Under the pieces are notes generated by a model that was given only the letters and a program-made list of their open reading frames with translations, had not been told where the DNA came from and searched no databases. From assembly GCA_024743055.1 (NCBI GenBank), contig JANSXH010000011.1, positions 1-64,000 of the forward strand: a stretch of 64,000 nt of DNA. Direction: 5' to 3'. Positions within the stretch are counted from its first letter, which is position 1, and each line of letters opens with the position of its first letter. The translations under genes and the position numbers were made by a program. Of this stretch, positions 1 to 8,946 are shown piece by piece. The stretch comes from Pseudomonadota bacterium (lineage in GTDB: Bacteria; Pseudomonadota; Alphaproteobacteria; Sneathiellales; Sneathiellaceae).

Positions 1-47
1 ATGGTACTTTGTCTTAAGGCACGGAAGAGTAGGTCGCTGCCAGGCCT
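1..47 (+). rRNA. rrf: 5S ribosomal RNA, 3' end (partial)
   Basis: The window opens inside a 5S rRNA gene. The bases match the conserved helix IV/V and 3' end of alphaproteobacterial 5S RNA: ATGGTACTTTGTCTTAAGGC followed by the GAGAGTAGG-like segment and GCCAGGCCT. The exact 3' end is estimated to within a few bases. It is followed by a hairpin and tRNA-fMet, the usual tail of an alphaproteobacterial rRNA operon. The rest of the operon lies upstream of the window. Confidence 0.9.
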
Positions 48-84
48 GCAAAAAACAGAAAATCCCTCTTCAGCAATATCAAAT

Positions 85-112
85 AAAAAGCACCCCAAAA
101 GGGGTGCTTTTT
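85..112 (+). terminator. Perfect hairpin with T-run after 5S rRNA
   Basis: A 12-bp perfect stem (85-96 with 101-112) closes on an AAAA loop and ends in five T. It has the form of an intrinsic terminator. It sits between the 5S gene and tRNA-fMet, so the tRNA must come from read-through, from a promoter inside this short stretch, or the stem is an RNA-processing site. Confidence 0.75.
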
Positions 113-123
113 ACATACATCTC

Positions 124-200
<77 letters not shown>

Positions 201-231
201 ACAAAGGCCCAGGCAACGTGAGAACAATGCA

Positions 232-516
232 ATGTCAGAAGAATTGCTTGGGAAATATCTTCTTATCGGACTGACCTATGTCGATGGGAATGATGAAGTG
301 GTTGAGCAAGTTCAAACACATGGCAAAATTGTAGCCGTCAGCAAAAATACCGTTACAATTTTTAGAGAAAATTCAGGAGATGAGTTTTCTATTCCCTATG
401 ACGCGGAAAATCTAATCCCTGCCGAACCAGGGGAGTATTGTTTGCGAGGAAACGGAGAAATCGTAATAGATCCAGATTTCCTTTCAAGCTGGACAATAAA
501 TAAGAATCACTCGTGA
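232..516 (+). CDS. Small conserved hypothetical protein
   Basis: A 94-residue acidic, cytosolic-looking protein with no signal peptide or membrane segment. It has a beta-rich pattern and a C-terminal stretch GEYCLRGNGEIVIDPDF. From memory, small proteins of roughly this size with a G-E-Y-x-L-R...G-E-V-V...P-D pattern are widespread in proteobacteria and have no assigned function. I cannot name the family. It begins 31 nt after the tRNA with no terminator visible between, so it may be expressed from the rRNA-operon transcript. A role as an immunity-type protein would be speculation. Confidence 0.7.
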   Translation: MSEELLGKYLLIGLTYVDGNDEVVEQVQTHGKIVAVSKNTVTIFRENSGDEFSIPYDAENLIPAEPGEYCLRGNGEIVIDPDFLSSWTINKNHS

Positions 517-688
517 GGTGCCGAGGACAAAGACGTTTGAAGATAGAATCAGCCGAGCTAGGCTTAATTATGACTTTTGCAAAACTCTGTCTACGATAGA
601 TGGCTTTACTGGTCAAAATATTCATCCAATGGTATTTAGTGTGAAACTCTGTTTTTTTGAAGTCAGTATCCGCGTATAAGGTTATCAA

Positions 689-1828
689 ATGCAGAAGGCT
701 TACATTACTTCGACGGGTGTGTTTCTACCCGGAGAGCCAATACTCAATAGCCAAATTGAAAATTATATTGGATTGGTAAACGGCGAGAAGTCTCGTCATG
801 GTCGGTTAATTCTACGCCAGAACGGTATAATCTCTAGGCACTATGCATTAGATGAATCAGGTTCCCATATTTATTCAAATGCAGATATGGCAGCTCAGGC
901 AATACGAAATGTCGTAGCTGAATCGGAATTGTCTGAGGCGGAGATAGACAGTCTCGCGGTTTCGACTACTCAGGGAGATATGCTCGTTCCTGGATTCGGA
1001 AGTACAGTGCATAACAAATCAGAACTTCCCCCGCTAGAGGTAAGTAGTTTTCAAAGCGTCTGTGCAAGTGGCATGATGGCGCTTAAAAACGCCTATCTGA
1101 ACGTTATCGCCGGAGAACGAAAGGCGGCAATAAGCTGCGCCAGTGAATTCTCTAGCCGTTGGTTTCGTCCCGGTTTTTATGACCCTTACTTAGCGGCAAG
1201 CGGTGACCAACAACTAGACTCGGACGCGGAATTCTTGCGGTGGACATTGTCAGATGGTGCGGGTGCGCTATTGGTAGAGCCACGGCCAAATCAGACCGGT
1301 TTTTCTCTTCGAATTGATTGGATCGAATTGCGCTCATATGCGGATCGATTTCCTCCCTGTATGTATGCTGGCACATCAGCAAATGACACGGAAGGGACGG
1401 CTTCCTGGTCATCTTTTGCCTCGCCAATAGAAGCTGCGCAATCTGGTGCAATCATGCTGAAGCAGGATTTTGATCTTCTGCATCGAATGTTTCCAACCTG
1501 GATAGGATACTATCTTGAGCTAATCGAAAGCGGGAAAATAGATCCGGCCAAAATAGATCGCTTTCTACCCCATTATTCAGCCCATTCCCTGCGAAATGAA
1601 ATGATACGTCTCCTGGAAAGGACAGAGGCCATGATTCCTGAAGAACGCTGGTTTAACAATATTGCGCGTGTTGGAAATACAGGGTCAGCTTCTATCTATC
1701 TGATGTTAAATGAATTATTCCAACAAGGCTCCTTAAGCCCGGATGAGAAAATTCTTTGTTTTGTCCCGGAAAGTGGTCAATGCACAATTGCATTTATGCA
1801 GCTTACAGTGTGTGAAGCAGATCAGTAG
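689..1828 (+). CDS. StlD/DarB-type beta-ketoacyl synthase III
   Basis: A 379-residue thiolase-fold ketosynthase of the FabH-like KAS III class. The catalytic triad is visible: Cys125 in QSVCASGMMAL, a His in PHYSAH (295 or 299), and Asn330 in GNTGSAS. The N-terminal LRQNGIISRHYALD motif is typical, from memory, of the StlD/DarB ketosynthases that condense acyl chains into cyclohexanedione or dialkylresorcinol precursors, and the length fits. It starts an apparent three-gene operon, with a 14-nt gap to the next gene. No acyl carrier protein, aromatase or cyclase gene is adjacent, so the product is unknown. A FabH-type fatty-acid role is less likely because of the divergent N-terminus and the partners. 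Confidence 0.85.
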   Translation: MQKAYITSTGVFLPGEPILNSQIENYIGLVNGEKSRHGRLILRQNGIISRHYALDESGSHIYSNADMAAQAIRNVVAESELSEAEIDSLAVSTTQGDMLVPGFGSTVHNKSELPPLEVSSFQSVCASGMMALKNAYLNVIAGERKAAISCASEFSSRWFRPGFYDPYLAASGDQQLDSDAEFLRWTLSDGAGALLVEPRPNQTGFSLRIDWIELRSYADRFPPCMYAGTSANDTEGTASWSSFASPIEAAQSGAIMLKQDFDLLHRMFPTWIGYYLELIESGKIDPAKIDRFLPHYSAHSLRNEMIRLLERTEAMIPEERWFNNIARVGNTGSASIYLMLNELFQQGSLSPDEKILCFVPESGQCTIAFMQLTVCEADQ

Positions 1829-1842
1829 AAAGTTACATCCAA

Positions 1843-2520
1843 ATGAGCAAAATACAGGAAAAAAACGCGTTATTACGGCAGTTGGTATCGCTCTGGTCCG
1901 AATTTGAGGGACGCCTGAATCGAGTTCCAATAATTGATCGGCTAAATCGCGGAAAAATGCGCATCGAAGACTATATGGCGCTTTTGTTGAACCACCGCCA
2001 GCAGGTCGTTGAAGGGAGTAGATGGATAGCTCGGGCGGCATCCAGCATTGAATCGCCCTTTTTGGAGCAAAGATCTATTTTTATGCGCCATGCAGCTACA
2101 GAGCATCTAGATTACCAGATGCTTGAGCAAGACTACGTCAATGTCGGGGGGAACATCGTGGACATTCAGACAAGCGAAAGGAACATCGGGACAGAAGCGT
2201 TGAACGCCTGGATGCTACACCAGGCTTCCCAGGTAAATCCATTCGATTTGCTAGGGGCGATGTTCATAATAGAAGGAATGGGCAAGAATTTTGCGAGCCA
2301 TTGGGTGCAGCAGCTCGAGAGGAATCTCGGACTTACAGAGAGCCAGACCCAGTTTTATCGGTATCACGCGGAACATGACGAAACCCATATGGACGAACTG
2401 GAAGAAATTCTAGGATCCGGAATTTTAGAAATTTCCGGAATGGCAGACCGAATTGTCAAAACTACAAAGGTTACCGGTAGACTTTACCTCCTACAGCTGG
2501 AGGAGATAGGGAATGTCTGA
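1843..2520 (+). CDS. Heme-oxygenase-like iron-dependent oxidase
   Basis: A 225-residue all-helical protein of the heme-oxygenase-like di-iron oxidase/TenA-PqqC fold, often annotated iron-containing redox enzyme. Likely metal ligands, judged by spacing, are Glu57, His88 (in ATEHLD), Glu144 (IIEGMG) and His178, with Asp179 and His182 in the EHDETHMDEL segment. Relatives include the alkene-forming UndA and several natural-product N-oxygenases and desaturases, so an oxidative tailoring or chain-cleaving step is plausible. The gene lies between the ketosynthase and an unknown protein and overlaps the latter by 8 nt, indicating translational coupling. The substrate is not predictable; an acyl product of the ketosynthase is inference. 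Confidence 0.78.
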   Translation: MSKIQEKNALLRQLVSLWSEFEGRLNRVPIIDRLNRGKMRIEDYMALLLNHRQQVVEGSRWIARAASSIESPFLEQRSIFMRHAATEHLDYQMLEQDYVNVGGNIVDIQTSERNIGTEALNAWMLHQASQVNPFDLLGAMFIIEGMGKNFASHWVQQLERNLGLTESQTQFYRYHAEHDETHMDELEEILGSGILEISGMADRIVKTTKVTGRLYLLQLEEIGNV

Positions 2521-3412
2521 GCATCTTTCTGATAGTTCGGAATCCAAAGAAACGGTTCCATTGATTGATATCAATAACCCGGATCCTTGGATCGCTCTTC
2601 AAATGGATCAGAGCCTGCCAATGGATGAAAGGGCGAAGGCAGCCTTACTTCGAGGCCAGAAATCCCGTTCCCGTCGCATGTTGTTGCCTCTCATTAGACC
2701 CCTGGCCAGAGCCGGAATTGTAATTGTTCAACTACTTAGGTTGTTCTTACCTTCGAAAATTCAGTCCTCATTGGTTTTGCATAAAACAATTTATTGGGGC
2801 TTAAAGTATTTTGTAAGTCCGGATGCAAATTGGTTAATCTTAAGGCATTTTAACATTGGTACAGAGATACTTGGTTTTATAGCGGACAATATTGGGCCCA
2901 CCGAGATTTCTTCGACAAAAGCTTTGCGACCAATAAATTTGAAAGATCTTTCGACTGACACTTTTCTTGTCCACGACCTCAATGTGTTCAATTTTGTAAT
3001 CGAGCTAAATAGTAAGACCGATCTTAGTTTAGCTGCTTCGCACACTGGTAAGAAAGTTGATTATTCTAGCATCTCAGATGGTGCATTTGATTTTGAAGAA
3101 TTGCCAGACAAATGGCATAACTTTCTTGATCTGCAAACTGCGATTGAGATTTATACCCCCCTATATGCACTGTTTCTATCTGATCAGGATTTCTGGCGTG
3201 CCAGCAATTCGTTGCAACTAGATGAAACAATGGCAATTTATGTGGCGCGCATATTTGGAGATGGTACGCCACTAGCCCTCGTTCACAATGGCCATCCGAC
3301 GGTTCCTTTTTCAACCCTACAGGCAGGGTTTCGTCTGATGCTGCATGGTCTGGATGCAGAATGTCTATACGGATATATCCAGAAACAAAAAGCGGGACAT
3401 AAGCTCCTTTAG
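2513..3412 (+). CDS. Unknown protein, third gene of ketosynthase operon
   Basis: A 299-residue protein with no domain I can name confidently. The first 50 residues are acidic and probably flexible. Residues about 51-80 form a basic, strongly amphipathic or hydrophobic stretch (RRMLLPLIRPLARAG onward) that could lie on a membrane. The rest is mixed alpha/beta with an NGHPTVPF segment near the C-terminus. The ATG lies 8 nt before the end of the di-iron oxidase gene, so the two are translationally coupled and probably act together. No signal peptide is seen. It could be an acyl-binding or membrane-tethering partner, but there is no direct evidence. Confidence 0.8.
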   Translation: MSEHLSDSSESKETVPLIDINNPDPWIALQMDQSLPMDERAKAALLRGQKSRSRRMLLPLIRPLARAGIVIVQLLRLFLPSKIQSSLVLHKTIYWGLKYFVSPDANWLILRHFNIGTEILGFIADNIGPTEISSTKALRPINLKDLSTDTFLVHDLNVFNFVIELNSKTDLSLAASHTGKKVDYSSISDGAFDFEELPDKWHNFLDLQTAIEIYTPLYALFLSDQDFWRASNSLQLDETMAIYVARIFGDGTPLALVHNGHPTVPFSTLQAGFRLMLHGLDAECLYGYIQKQKAGHKLL

Positions 3413-3604
3413 CCATCAAGTGAGCGTTAGCGAACTGAGATGTTTTAGATTCTGTCCTTTTTAGAAAATATTTAGTAGATAGAATTGCCATTTTAGCACA
3501 ATCAAAACTATTTATTTACATTTCCTATTCTCATCAATATACATATAAAAAAAGAATCAGAATAGATAAATATTCTGAGAAGTTGTGACAAGGATCTATT
3601 TAAA

Positions 3605-4186
3605 GTGTTACGTTTGATTTCTGCAGTTTCTCTGCTATTTACCCTCGCCGCCTGTGTCAATCCCACCAATGTTGTAAAGCCGCTAAGTGAACAAGATATC
3701 GGCGTTCGCAATATCCAAAATGTAACTGTTACGTACAGCGAAATTGGAAAACCGATCTTAATCGCGGCAGATGAAGAGCTTGCTGTCGAAGGTGCAGAAG
3801 ACGGTAAAGAGGGAGAGATAGAATATTTACCACTCAAGGAAGCTTTGACGGAGATCGTCAAGGAGCGTCTGGAAATCAGGGATACAGATCAGGAACTCTA
3901 TGCTGATGTTGAAATTGAAATAGACAATTTCAAACTCGCCAATCGGGGCTTGGTTTGGCTCATTGGCGATACCGACCAGCTGGTTGGGACCGTGCGGGTA
4001 TATGATCCAAAAACCAAAGAGCTCCTGACAGAGTTGTATGTTGATGTATTAAAGGGAAATGCAGGTCTTCTTGGAATTGCCATTAGAGGAGGTCGAGTTC
4101 GCGAACAGCTTTCCTTAGAATTTGCAGATATTATTGGCGATGAGCTTGGGTTTGAGAAGATAAAACAGCCCAATACTTTACAGTAA
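3605..4186 (+). CDS. Putative lipoprotein
   Basis: A 193-residue protein beginning with GTG; AAGGA lies about 10 nt upstream and no ATG is better placed. The N-terminus is a lipoprotein signal peptide with lipobox LAAC (Cys17), so the mature protein should be anchored in the outer or inner membrane facing the periplasm. The remainder resembles small envelope lipoproteins of the DUF4410 kind, with alternating strands and a G-rich segment (LLGIAIRGG), but I would not assign the family. It is followed after 21 nt by a second lipoprotein gene, so the two probably form an operon. Confidence 0.8.
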   Translation: MLRLISAVSLLFTLAACVNPTNVVKPLSEQDIGVRNIQNVTVTYSEIGKPILIAADEELAVEGAEDGKEGEIEYLPLKEALTEIVKERLEIRDTDQELYADVEIEIDNFKLANRGLVWLIGDTDQLVGTVRVYDPKTKELLTELYVDVLKGNAGLLGIAIRGGRVREQLSLEFADIIGDELGFEKIKQPNTLQ

Positions 4187-4207
4187 TACTGGCTGGAGTA
4201 GTCTAAC

Positions 4208-4795
4208 ATGATCAAGCATGTCAGTTTTTTGACTATCACCGCTCTAATATTAATTTCATGTACCTATAATATTCAGAACTCGAAGCTTGATGCAAAAACG
4301 GAAAGCGCATCAAAGGAACCTTCGCCAGTAGCGACTAACATAGATATATCAATAGAAAATGCCGAGCTTTTGGACCATCGAGCCCAGGTTCTGGGTGTTC
4401 TCTGCAGTGCCCATAATTATGATGTTAAACTTGCGGACGATCTTACCACGGAGTTACAACGGTTGGACAAGAACGGCACTCTTGAGCCCCCTTCAGGTTC
4501 AGGTGTTCGGGTAACGGTCGCGTCTGCGAGTAGTCACCTTAAATGCTTGATGACCGGCGTTGTTTCGGCAAAATGTCAGGCAAAGGTCGATATATCCGGA
4601 TCCCTGTCTACCGTAAACGGCGATTCAGAGAGTTTTACAATTAGTAAGTCTGCTCTGGATCCAGTTTCGGCTCTAGCTGGAGGTCCTGGTGGCGGTAGTA
4701 TGGCAGCTTGTGATGATGCAGCTGCAGCACTTCAAACAGCCAGTGCGGATGCCGTTTCTGAGTTGTCGGACAAAATCAAATCATTGGACAAGTAG
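4208..4795 (+). CDS. Putative lipoprotein
   Basis: A 195-residue protein with a signal peptide ending in the lipobox LISC (Cys18) and GGAGT upstream of the ATG. Four Cys in the mature part (in LCSAHN, LKCLM, AKCQA and AACDD) could form two disulfides. A central Gly-rich tract (AGGPGGGS) precedes an Ala-rich helical C-terminus. I do not recognise the family. It follows the previous lipoprotein gene closely and is followed by an apparent terminator hairpin, so the pair is probably a two-gene unit for the cell envelope. Confidence 0.78.
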   Translation: MIKHVSFLTITALILISCTYNIQNSKLDAKTESASKEPSPVATNIDISIENAELLDHRAQVLGVLCSAHNYDVKLADDLTTELQRLDKNGTLEPPSGSGVRVTVASASSHLKCLMTGVVSAKCQAKVDISGSLSTVNGDSESFTISKSALDPVSALAGGPGGGSMAACDDAAAALQTASADAVSELSDKIKSLDK

Positions 4796-4875
4796 CCAGA
4801 TTTGGCATTTGCAACCTGATCAGTACTTCTATTCTGGGTGAACTAAGAACCATTAAGTATACATTTTACCAATCC

Positions 4876-4917
4876 AAGAAGCCGCTAGCCCCGTATATTA
4901 GAAGTTGGCTTCTTTTT
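4876..4917 (+). terminator. Possible terminator after lipoprotein pair
   Basis: AAGAAGCC (4876-4883) pairs with GGCTTCTT (4907-4914), followed by further T. The 23-nt loop is long, so this is only a moderate candidate. It covers the TTG at 4905 that would otherwise extend the next gene, which favours the ATG at 4932 as the cyclase start. Confidence 0.4.
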
Positions 4918-4931
4918 GTCTGGATCTTTTG

Positions 4932-6488
4932 ATGTTTGGCCTGCGCCCCAGCACTTATTTTGTGATCCTGCTTCCGGGCATGGCGGGCATCGATTTTGTC
5001 TTTACTCTGCTTTATGCGGGGTTATCGGGGAATTGGGCTGCAACAGGTTCTGCTGTCTTGCTCAGCGTAGTCATGTTAGGCGCCATCAATTTAATGATGG
5101 GACGCCTGCTCATTGATCCCATTCGGCGCGCAGAACAAGGTACGAATAACTCTATTTCCCGCTTGTCGCGACGTCTTAGAAGCCTTCCATTTTTGACCAG
5201 TGCCTGGGTATTTTGCCTGACCATTCTTTATGCAATGGCTAACTTTTCCCTCGGAACATTTATTCTGCCGCAAAGCGAAACGTCTGATGTGCCTGCAGGG
5301 CTGCTGATCACGACAGTGGGTTGGTTCTCCTTCGTATATGCCTGCCAGTTTTCTCTATATGCCTATTTTGTCGGCATGGACGTTTCTGCATATGCGCGCA
5401 AATGGTTACTGGCGGAAAAAGGAATTACGGTACGTGCCAGCTATACGCCGCTTGCCGTCCGAGTGGTCCTGGGAATGGTTGTGATTACTTTTCTGCCGGC
5501 TTCCATCATTGTGTTGGATGCTTTGTATTTTGTTGATGTCAGGGCCTTGCAAGGTTTGACTTTGGAAAAAGCCATTTTGTTGGATGTAGCAGCCACAATT
5601 GTCACCGCTTGCATTAGTATCTTTTTCATCTCCCGTTCTTTTACCCGGCCTCTTGATCAACTGCGAACTGCCATGGAGGAGATTTCACGAGGACGCTATC
5701 TGGCGCGGGCGGCTGAAATGACGGATGATGAACTTGGTCATTTGGCCCGCCGTTTCAACCGCATGGCTCAGGAGTTAGAGGAAAAAGAGGCCATCCGGGT
5801 GACCTTGCATAAATTCGTCAATCGAGACGTCGCCAATCTCCTCATTTCCGCTGGGAAAGAAGATCCAAGGTTAGCGGGGGAGCTTCGCCTTGCCACAGTT
5901 CTGTTCACAGACATTGAGGGCTTTACCCGTCTTTCTGAGACCATCTCGCCGGTCCAGCTGATAGACGTTCTCAATGAGTATTTCGATACGGTATCAAAAA
6001 TCATCCGTAAATATGAAGGGTTGGTGCTCAACTATAATGGCGATTCCGTTTACGCGGTGTTCAATGTTCCCACGGATGACCCCAAACATGCGGCAAACGC
6101 CTTGCATTGCGCCCTTGAGATTCAGAAAACGTTGGAGACTTTGAATTTTTCCGGCGGCATTACGCTGCCCACCCGGATTGGTCTCAATAGCGGCCCTGTC
6201 GTTGCCGGGCTCGTCGGCACGGATCATCGGCTTGAATATTCGGTGTATGGTGATGTGGTAAATGTTGCTTCTCGACTTGAGCATATGAACAAGGAATTGG
6301 AAACATCGGTCCTGGCAAGCGCCTCAACAGCAAGACTGGCATGGGGGCTGAACGGTTCAAGCCTTGAATTTATTCCTCAAGGAGAGAAGGCTGTGAGAGG
6401 AAAGATGAATAGTATTGAGGTGTTTGAAGTTGTCGCCTTGGATGGTGATAGTAACCAGGAGCCAGCAGTAGAGTCAAAACTTGGCTAA
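4932..6488 (+). CDS. Membrane adenylate/guanylate cyclase with HAMP domain
   Basis: A 518-residue class III nucleotide cyclase that makes cAMP or cGMP at the inner membrane. The N-terminal half has about six hydrophobic segments in two blocks. A HAMP linker follows (FTRPLDQLRTAMEEISRG, about residues 237-290), then the catalytic domain (about 320-505). Both metal-binding Asp are present (LFTDIEGFTRL and YNGDSVYAVF), as is the transition-state N-x3-R in VVNVASRLE. The start was set at ATG 4932; an in-frame TTG at 4905 overlaps a hairpin. Its 3' end faces a second cyclase on the other strand, 29 bp away. The sensed signal is unknown. Confidence 0.9.
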   Translation: MFGLRPSTYFVILLPGMAGIDFVFTLLYAGLSGNWAATGSAVLLSVVMLGAINLMMGRLLIDPIRRAEQGTNNSISRLSRRLRSLPFLTSAWVFCLTILYAMANFSLGTFILPQSETSDVPAGLLITTVGWFSFVYACQFSLYAYFVGMDVSAYARKWLLAEKGITVRASYTPLAVRVVLGMVVITFLPASIIVLDALYFVDVRALQGLTLEKAILLDVAATIVTACISIFFISRSFTRPLDQLRTAMEEISRGRYLARAAEMTDDELGHLARRFNRMAQELEEKEAIRVTLHKFVNRDVANLLISAGKEDPRLAGELRLATVLFTDIEGFTRLSETISPVQLIDVLNEYFDTVSKIIRKYEGLVLNYNGDSVYAVFNVPTDDPKHAANALHCALEIQKTLETLNFSGGITLPTRIGLNSGPVVAGLVGTDHRLEYSVYGDVVNVASRLEHMNKELETSVLASASTARLAWGLNGSSLEFIPQGEKAVRGKMNSIEVFEVVALDGDSNQEPAVESKLG

Positions 6489-6517
6489 TCGATATGTTAG
6501 GAAGTCGAAGAAGCAGA

Positions 6518-7852
6518 CTAAATTGAGTAAATTGAGATGGGCTCAGAAAATCCACGGACCTCTACCCGATCAACCTTTCGAAAGCCCGATGATGGAAGGG
6601 CGGCGACAGTGGTCTCTGCCACAAGCAGTTTGGTCCCATATTCCTTGTTGAGATTTTCCAATCGTGAGGCGAGATTGACGGTATCTCCATATACCGTGTA
6701 GCACTGACGGCCACCGCCGCCGACGCTGCCGCCGATAACCGTTCCCGTGCAAATGCCAATCCGAACAGATAACTGATGTCCATCGAAAGAAGTGGAAGCG
6801 GCGAGATCTAGAATTTCCTCCGCAGCCTTCACAGCATTCCGTTCATGATCAGGATCTTCCACAGGAATGTTAAAGGTCGCCATGACCGCGTCACCGATGA
6901 ATTGAGTTACAACTCCATCGTTTTTAGAAATACAGTTTGTGGTTTTCTCAAAAAACTCATTGAGAATGGTCACGGTCCTGGCTGCACCTGTTGATTCTGT
7001 CATCTTCGTGAAGCCGGCTATATCAACGAAAATAACGGTCGCGGTGCGTTCCACCGGTTCCAGCAAGCCACGATCAGCGATGAGTGCATCAGCAATTTTT
7101 CTTGGGACATATTGGGCGAACACTTCGGTGATGGTGCGGTGTTGCTCATCTAATTCCAATTGCCGGTAAACGGTTTTTCGAGCTCGCCAGATAACAACGG
7201 CAATGAGGATAGCGACGACAAAATAGGCAAAGGATTCTTGGACCCTGCTCCCCGTCGCAATGAAATTCGGGTTGAAGAATGTGGTCAGAAAATGCTCCGT
7301 CGTTGGGTTGGTTCCCACATCCCGCCAGTCCAAAGTCTCTGTCATATTACGGATGCTATAGTAAAAGGCGCCCATCCAACCCGTTACGCCGGTTAAACCT
7401 GTCCAGAGGACAAGCCAAGGCGACAAACTGAAAGCGGCCATGCCGAGAATAACGAAATAGAACGGGAAGACAGTGTTGCGAAAGACCATGACCTGGGGAA
7501 GGTCTACACTATCATAGAGTGGCTCAGTTGCCATCAGCAGTGAGAGCACAGCAATATCGATCGTGATGAAGATATACTTGACCCAGAACCGGTCGAACTT
7601 AGTTCCGATCAAATGGTAATGCAGAAGGCCTAAAAGTGCGAAGCCGGTAACCGCCATTATATATTCAAGAACCAGATCAAGATTACTGATGCGACTGAAA
7701 ACCAGAAAACATCCAATAACCAAAAGCGCGAAAAGACGACCTTTGATCGCCACACGCAGACCGGACCGTTCCGCTTCCAGAAAAGTTGCGGCGATTTCTT
7801 GCTGCTGAATGGGTGATGCCGCCAAACTGATCCTCTTCCTGCGATCTGTCAA
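6518..7852 (-). CDS. Membrane class III adenylate/guanylate cyclase
   Basis: A 444-residue cyclase with about six membrane helices (about residues 30-230) joined directly to a class III catalytic domain (about 255-440), without a HAMP domain. Metal Asp are in IFVDIAGFTKM and FIGDAVMATF; the transition-state motif is VNLASRLE. It differs from the convergent neighbour in its membrane part but shares catalytic-domain features such as the NIPVEDPDH/NVPTDDPKH segment, which suggests an old duplication of the catalytic module. It should produce a cyclic nucleotide second messenger; the signal is unknown. No other gene seems to be in its operon. Confidence 0.9.
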   Translation of the reverse strand: MTDRRKRISLAASPIQQQEIAATFLEAERSGLRVAIKGRLFALLVIGCFLVFSRISNLDLVLEYIMAVTGFALLGLLHYHLIGTKFDRFWVKYIFITIDIAVLSLLMATEPLYDSVDLPQVMVFRNTVFPFYFVILGMAAFSLSPWLVLWTGLTGVTGWMGAFYYSIRNMTETLDWRDVGTNPTTEHFLTTFFNPNFIATGSRVQESFAYFVVAILIAVVIWRARKTVYRQLELDEQHRTITEVFAQYVPRKIADALIADRGLLEPVERTATVIFVDIAGFTKMTESTGAARTVTILNEFFEKTTNCISKNDGVVTQFIGDAVMATFNIPVEDPDHERNAVKAAEEILDLAASTSFDGHQLSVRIGICTGTVIGGSVGGGGRQCYTVYGDTVNLASRLENLNKEYGTKLLVAETTVAALPSSGFRKVDRVEVRGFSEPISIYSI

Positions 7853-7993
7853 TTACATGTAGAGGGAAGTTAAGGAAGGTCAACAGAAAACAGAAGATAT
7901 CCGCAGTTGTGGTTGACAAGATCGGCATTCTCCTGAAACGTTGAGGTCTAATATCTCCAGCTTCTCCGGTTCCTGAAGGATCAGTTCCCAACC

Positions 7994-8935
7994 ATGTTGT
8001 CGGCCCTGACATTTATAGGCAAGCATTCCGCCGTGATTCTGGCGGCGGGAGTGGTGATCGCTTTTTTCCTGCCGCAGCTGGACACCTATCTGATGCCGGC
8101 CTTTCCGTTTCTCGTCTCGGCTCTGCTTTGTATCGCATTCATGCGGGTGGATATTGCGGCGGTGCTGGCGCAGATCCGCAAGCCGAAGCTTCTTACGATC
8201 GTTTTGCTGGCCATGTTCGTGCTGTCTCCAATTGTCATGTTGGGGATTGTCCGGGCAACCAATCCACCGCCGGAAATCGCGTTGGCCATGATGATGTTTG
8301 CTTGCGCTCCGCCACTGGCCTCAACGACAAACATAGCGATGATGATCGGTCTCAACTCGGCGATCTGTCTGAATGTGACGATCATCGGCGCGATCCTGCT
8401 GCCTTTCATCGCGCCGCCGATCCTGACCCTCACCGCCAGCTTCGAGATAGCCCTCGACCCCTGGCTGATTTTCACCAAACTGCTCTATATTGTTGGAGGC
8501 GCCCTGATTGTCAGTATTGTGCTACGGCGCATGCTGGGAGTTAAACGCATCCAGGATCATGGGGACACCTTTGATGGGATCACGACCTTGCTGCTGCTGG
8601 CATTCTTGATGGCAGTAATGGGACCGGGCGGGGAAGTGCTGCTGGCGGATCCGATGCTGGCGCTCGAAATCTGCGCCATCGCGCTCGCTATTAATTTCGG
8701 TACTAATATCCTGTTTTCCGTCGGCGCGGAGATCCTGCAGAACCGGCGGATCGGCAAACCCGGCCGTATCCCCGCCAGTATCGGGCTGATCGCGGGCAAC
8801 CGGAATTTCGCGCTGATGGTGCCGGTGCTGCCGGAAGAAATTTTCGCCGGAGTTGTGGTTTTTCTGGCCTTCTATCAGGTCCCGATTTACCTTACTCCCC
8901 TATTGGAACGCTGGGTATTCAAGGAACTGCGTTAA
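7994..8935 (+). CDS. Bile-acid:sodium-symporter-like transporter
   Basis: A 313-residue inner-membrane protein with 9-10 predicted helices and the fold pattern of the BASS/SBF family (small-residue-rich helices, CAPPLASTTN crossover-like motif in the middle). Members import organic anions with sodium. It starts a tight operon: the 3-hydroxybenzoate hydroxylase gene follows 11 nt later, then gentisate dioxygenase. Uptake of 3-hydroxybenzoate or gentisate is therefore a reasonable inference, not shown by the sequence itself. Its GC-rich codon use resembles the rest of the operon. Confidence 0.78.
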   Translation: MLSALTFIGKHSAVILAAGVVIAFFLPQLDTYLMPAFPFLVSALLCIAFMRVDIAAVLAQIRKPKLLTIVLLAMFVLSPIVMLGIVRATNPPPEIALAMMMFACAPPLASTTNIAMMIGLNSAICLNVTIIGAILLPFIAPPILTLTASFEIALDPWLIFTKLLYIVGGALIVSIVLRRMLGVKRIQDHGDTFDGITTLLLLAFLMAVMGPGGEVLLADPMLALEICAIALAINFGTNILFSVGAEILQNRRIGKPGRIPASIGLIAGNRNFALMVPVLPEEIFAGVVVFLAFYQVPIYLTPLLERWVFKELR

Positions 8936-8946
8936 GCGAGAGAAGA

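Noticed and set aside
4905..4931. TTG start at 4905 for the first cyclase
   Set aside because: It lies inside a hairpin that probably ends the preceding operon and gives a non-conserved N-terminal extension; ATG 4932 is better.
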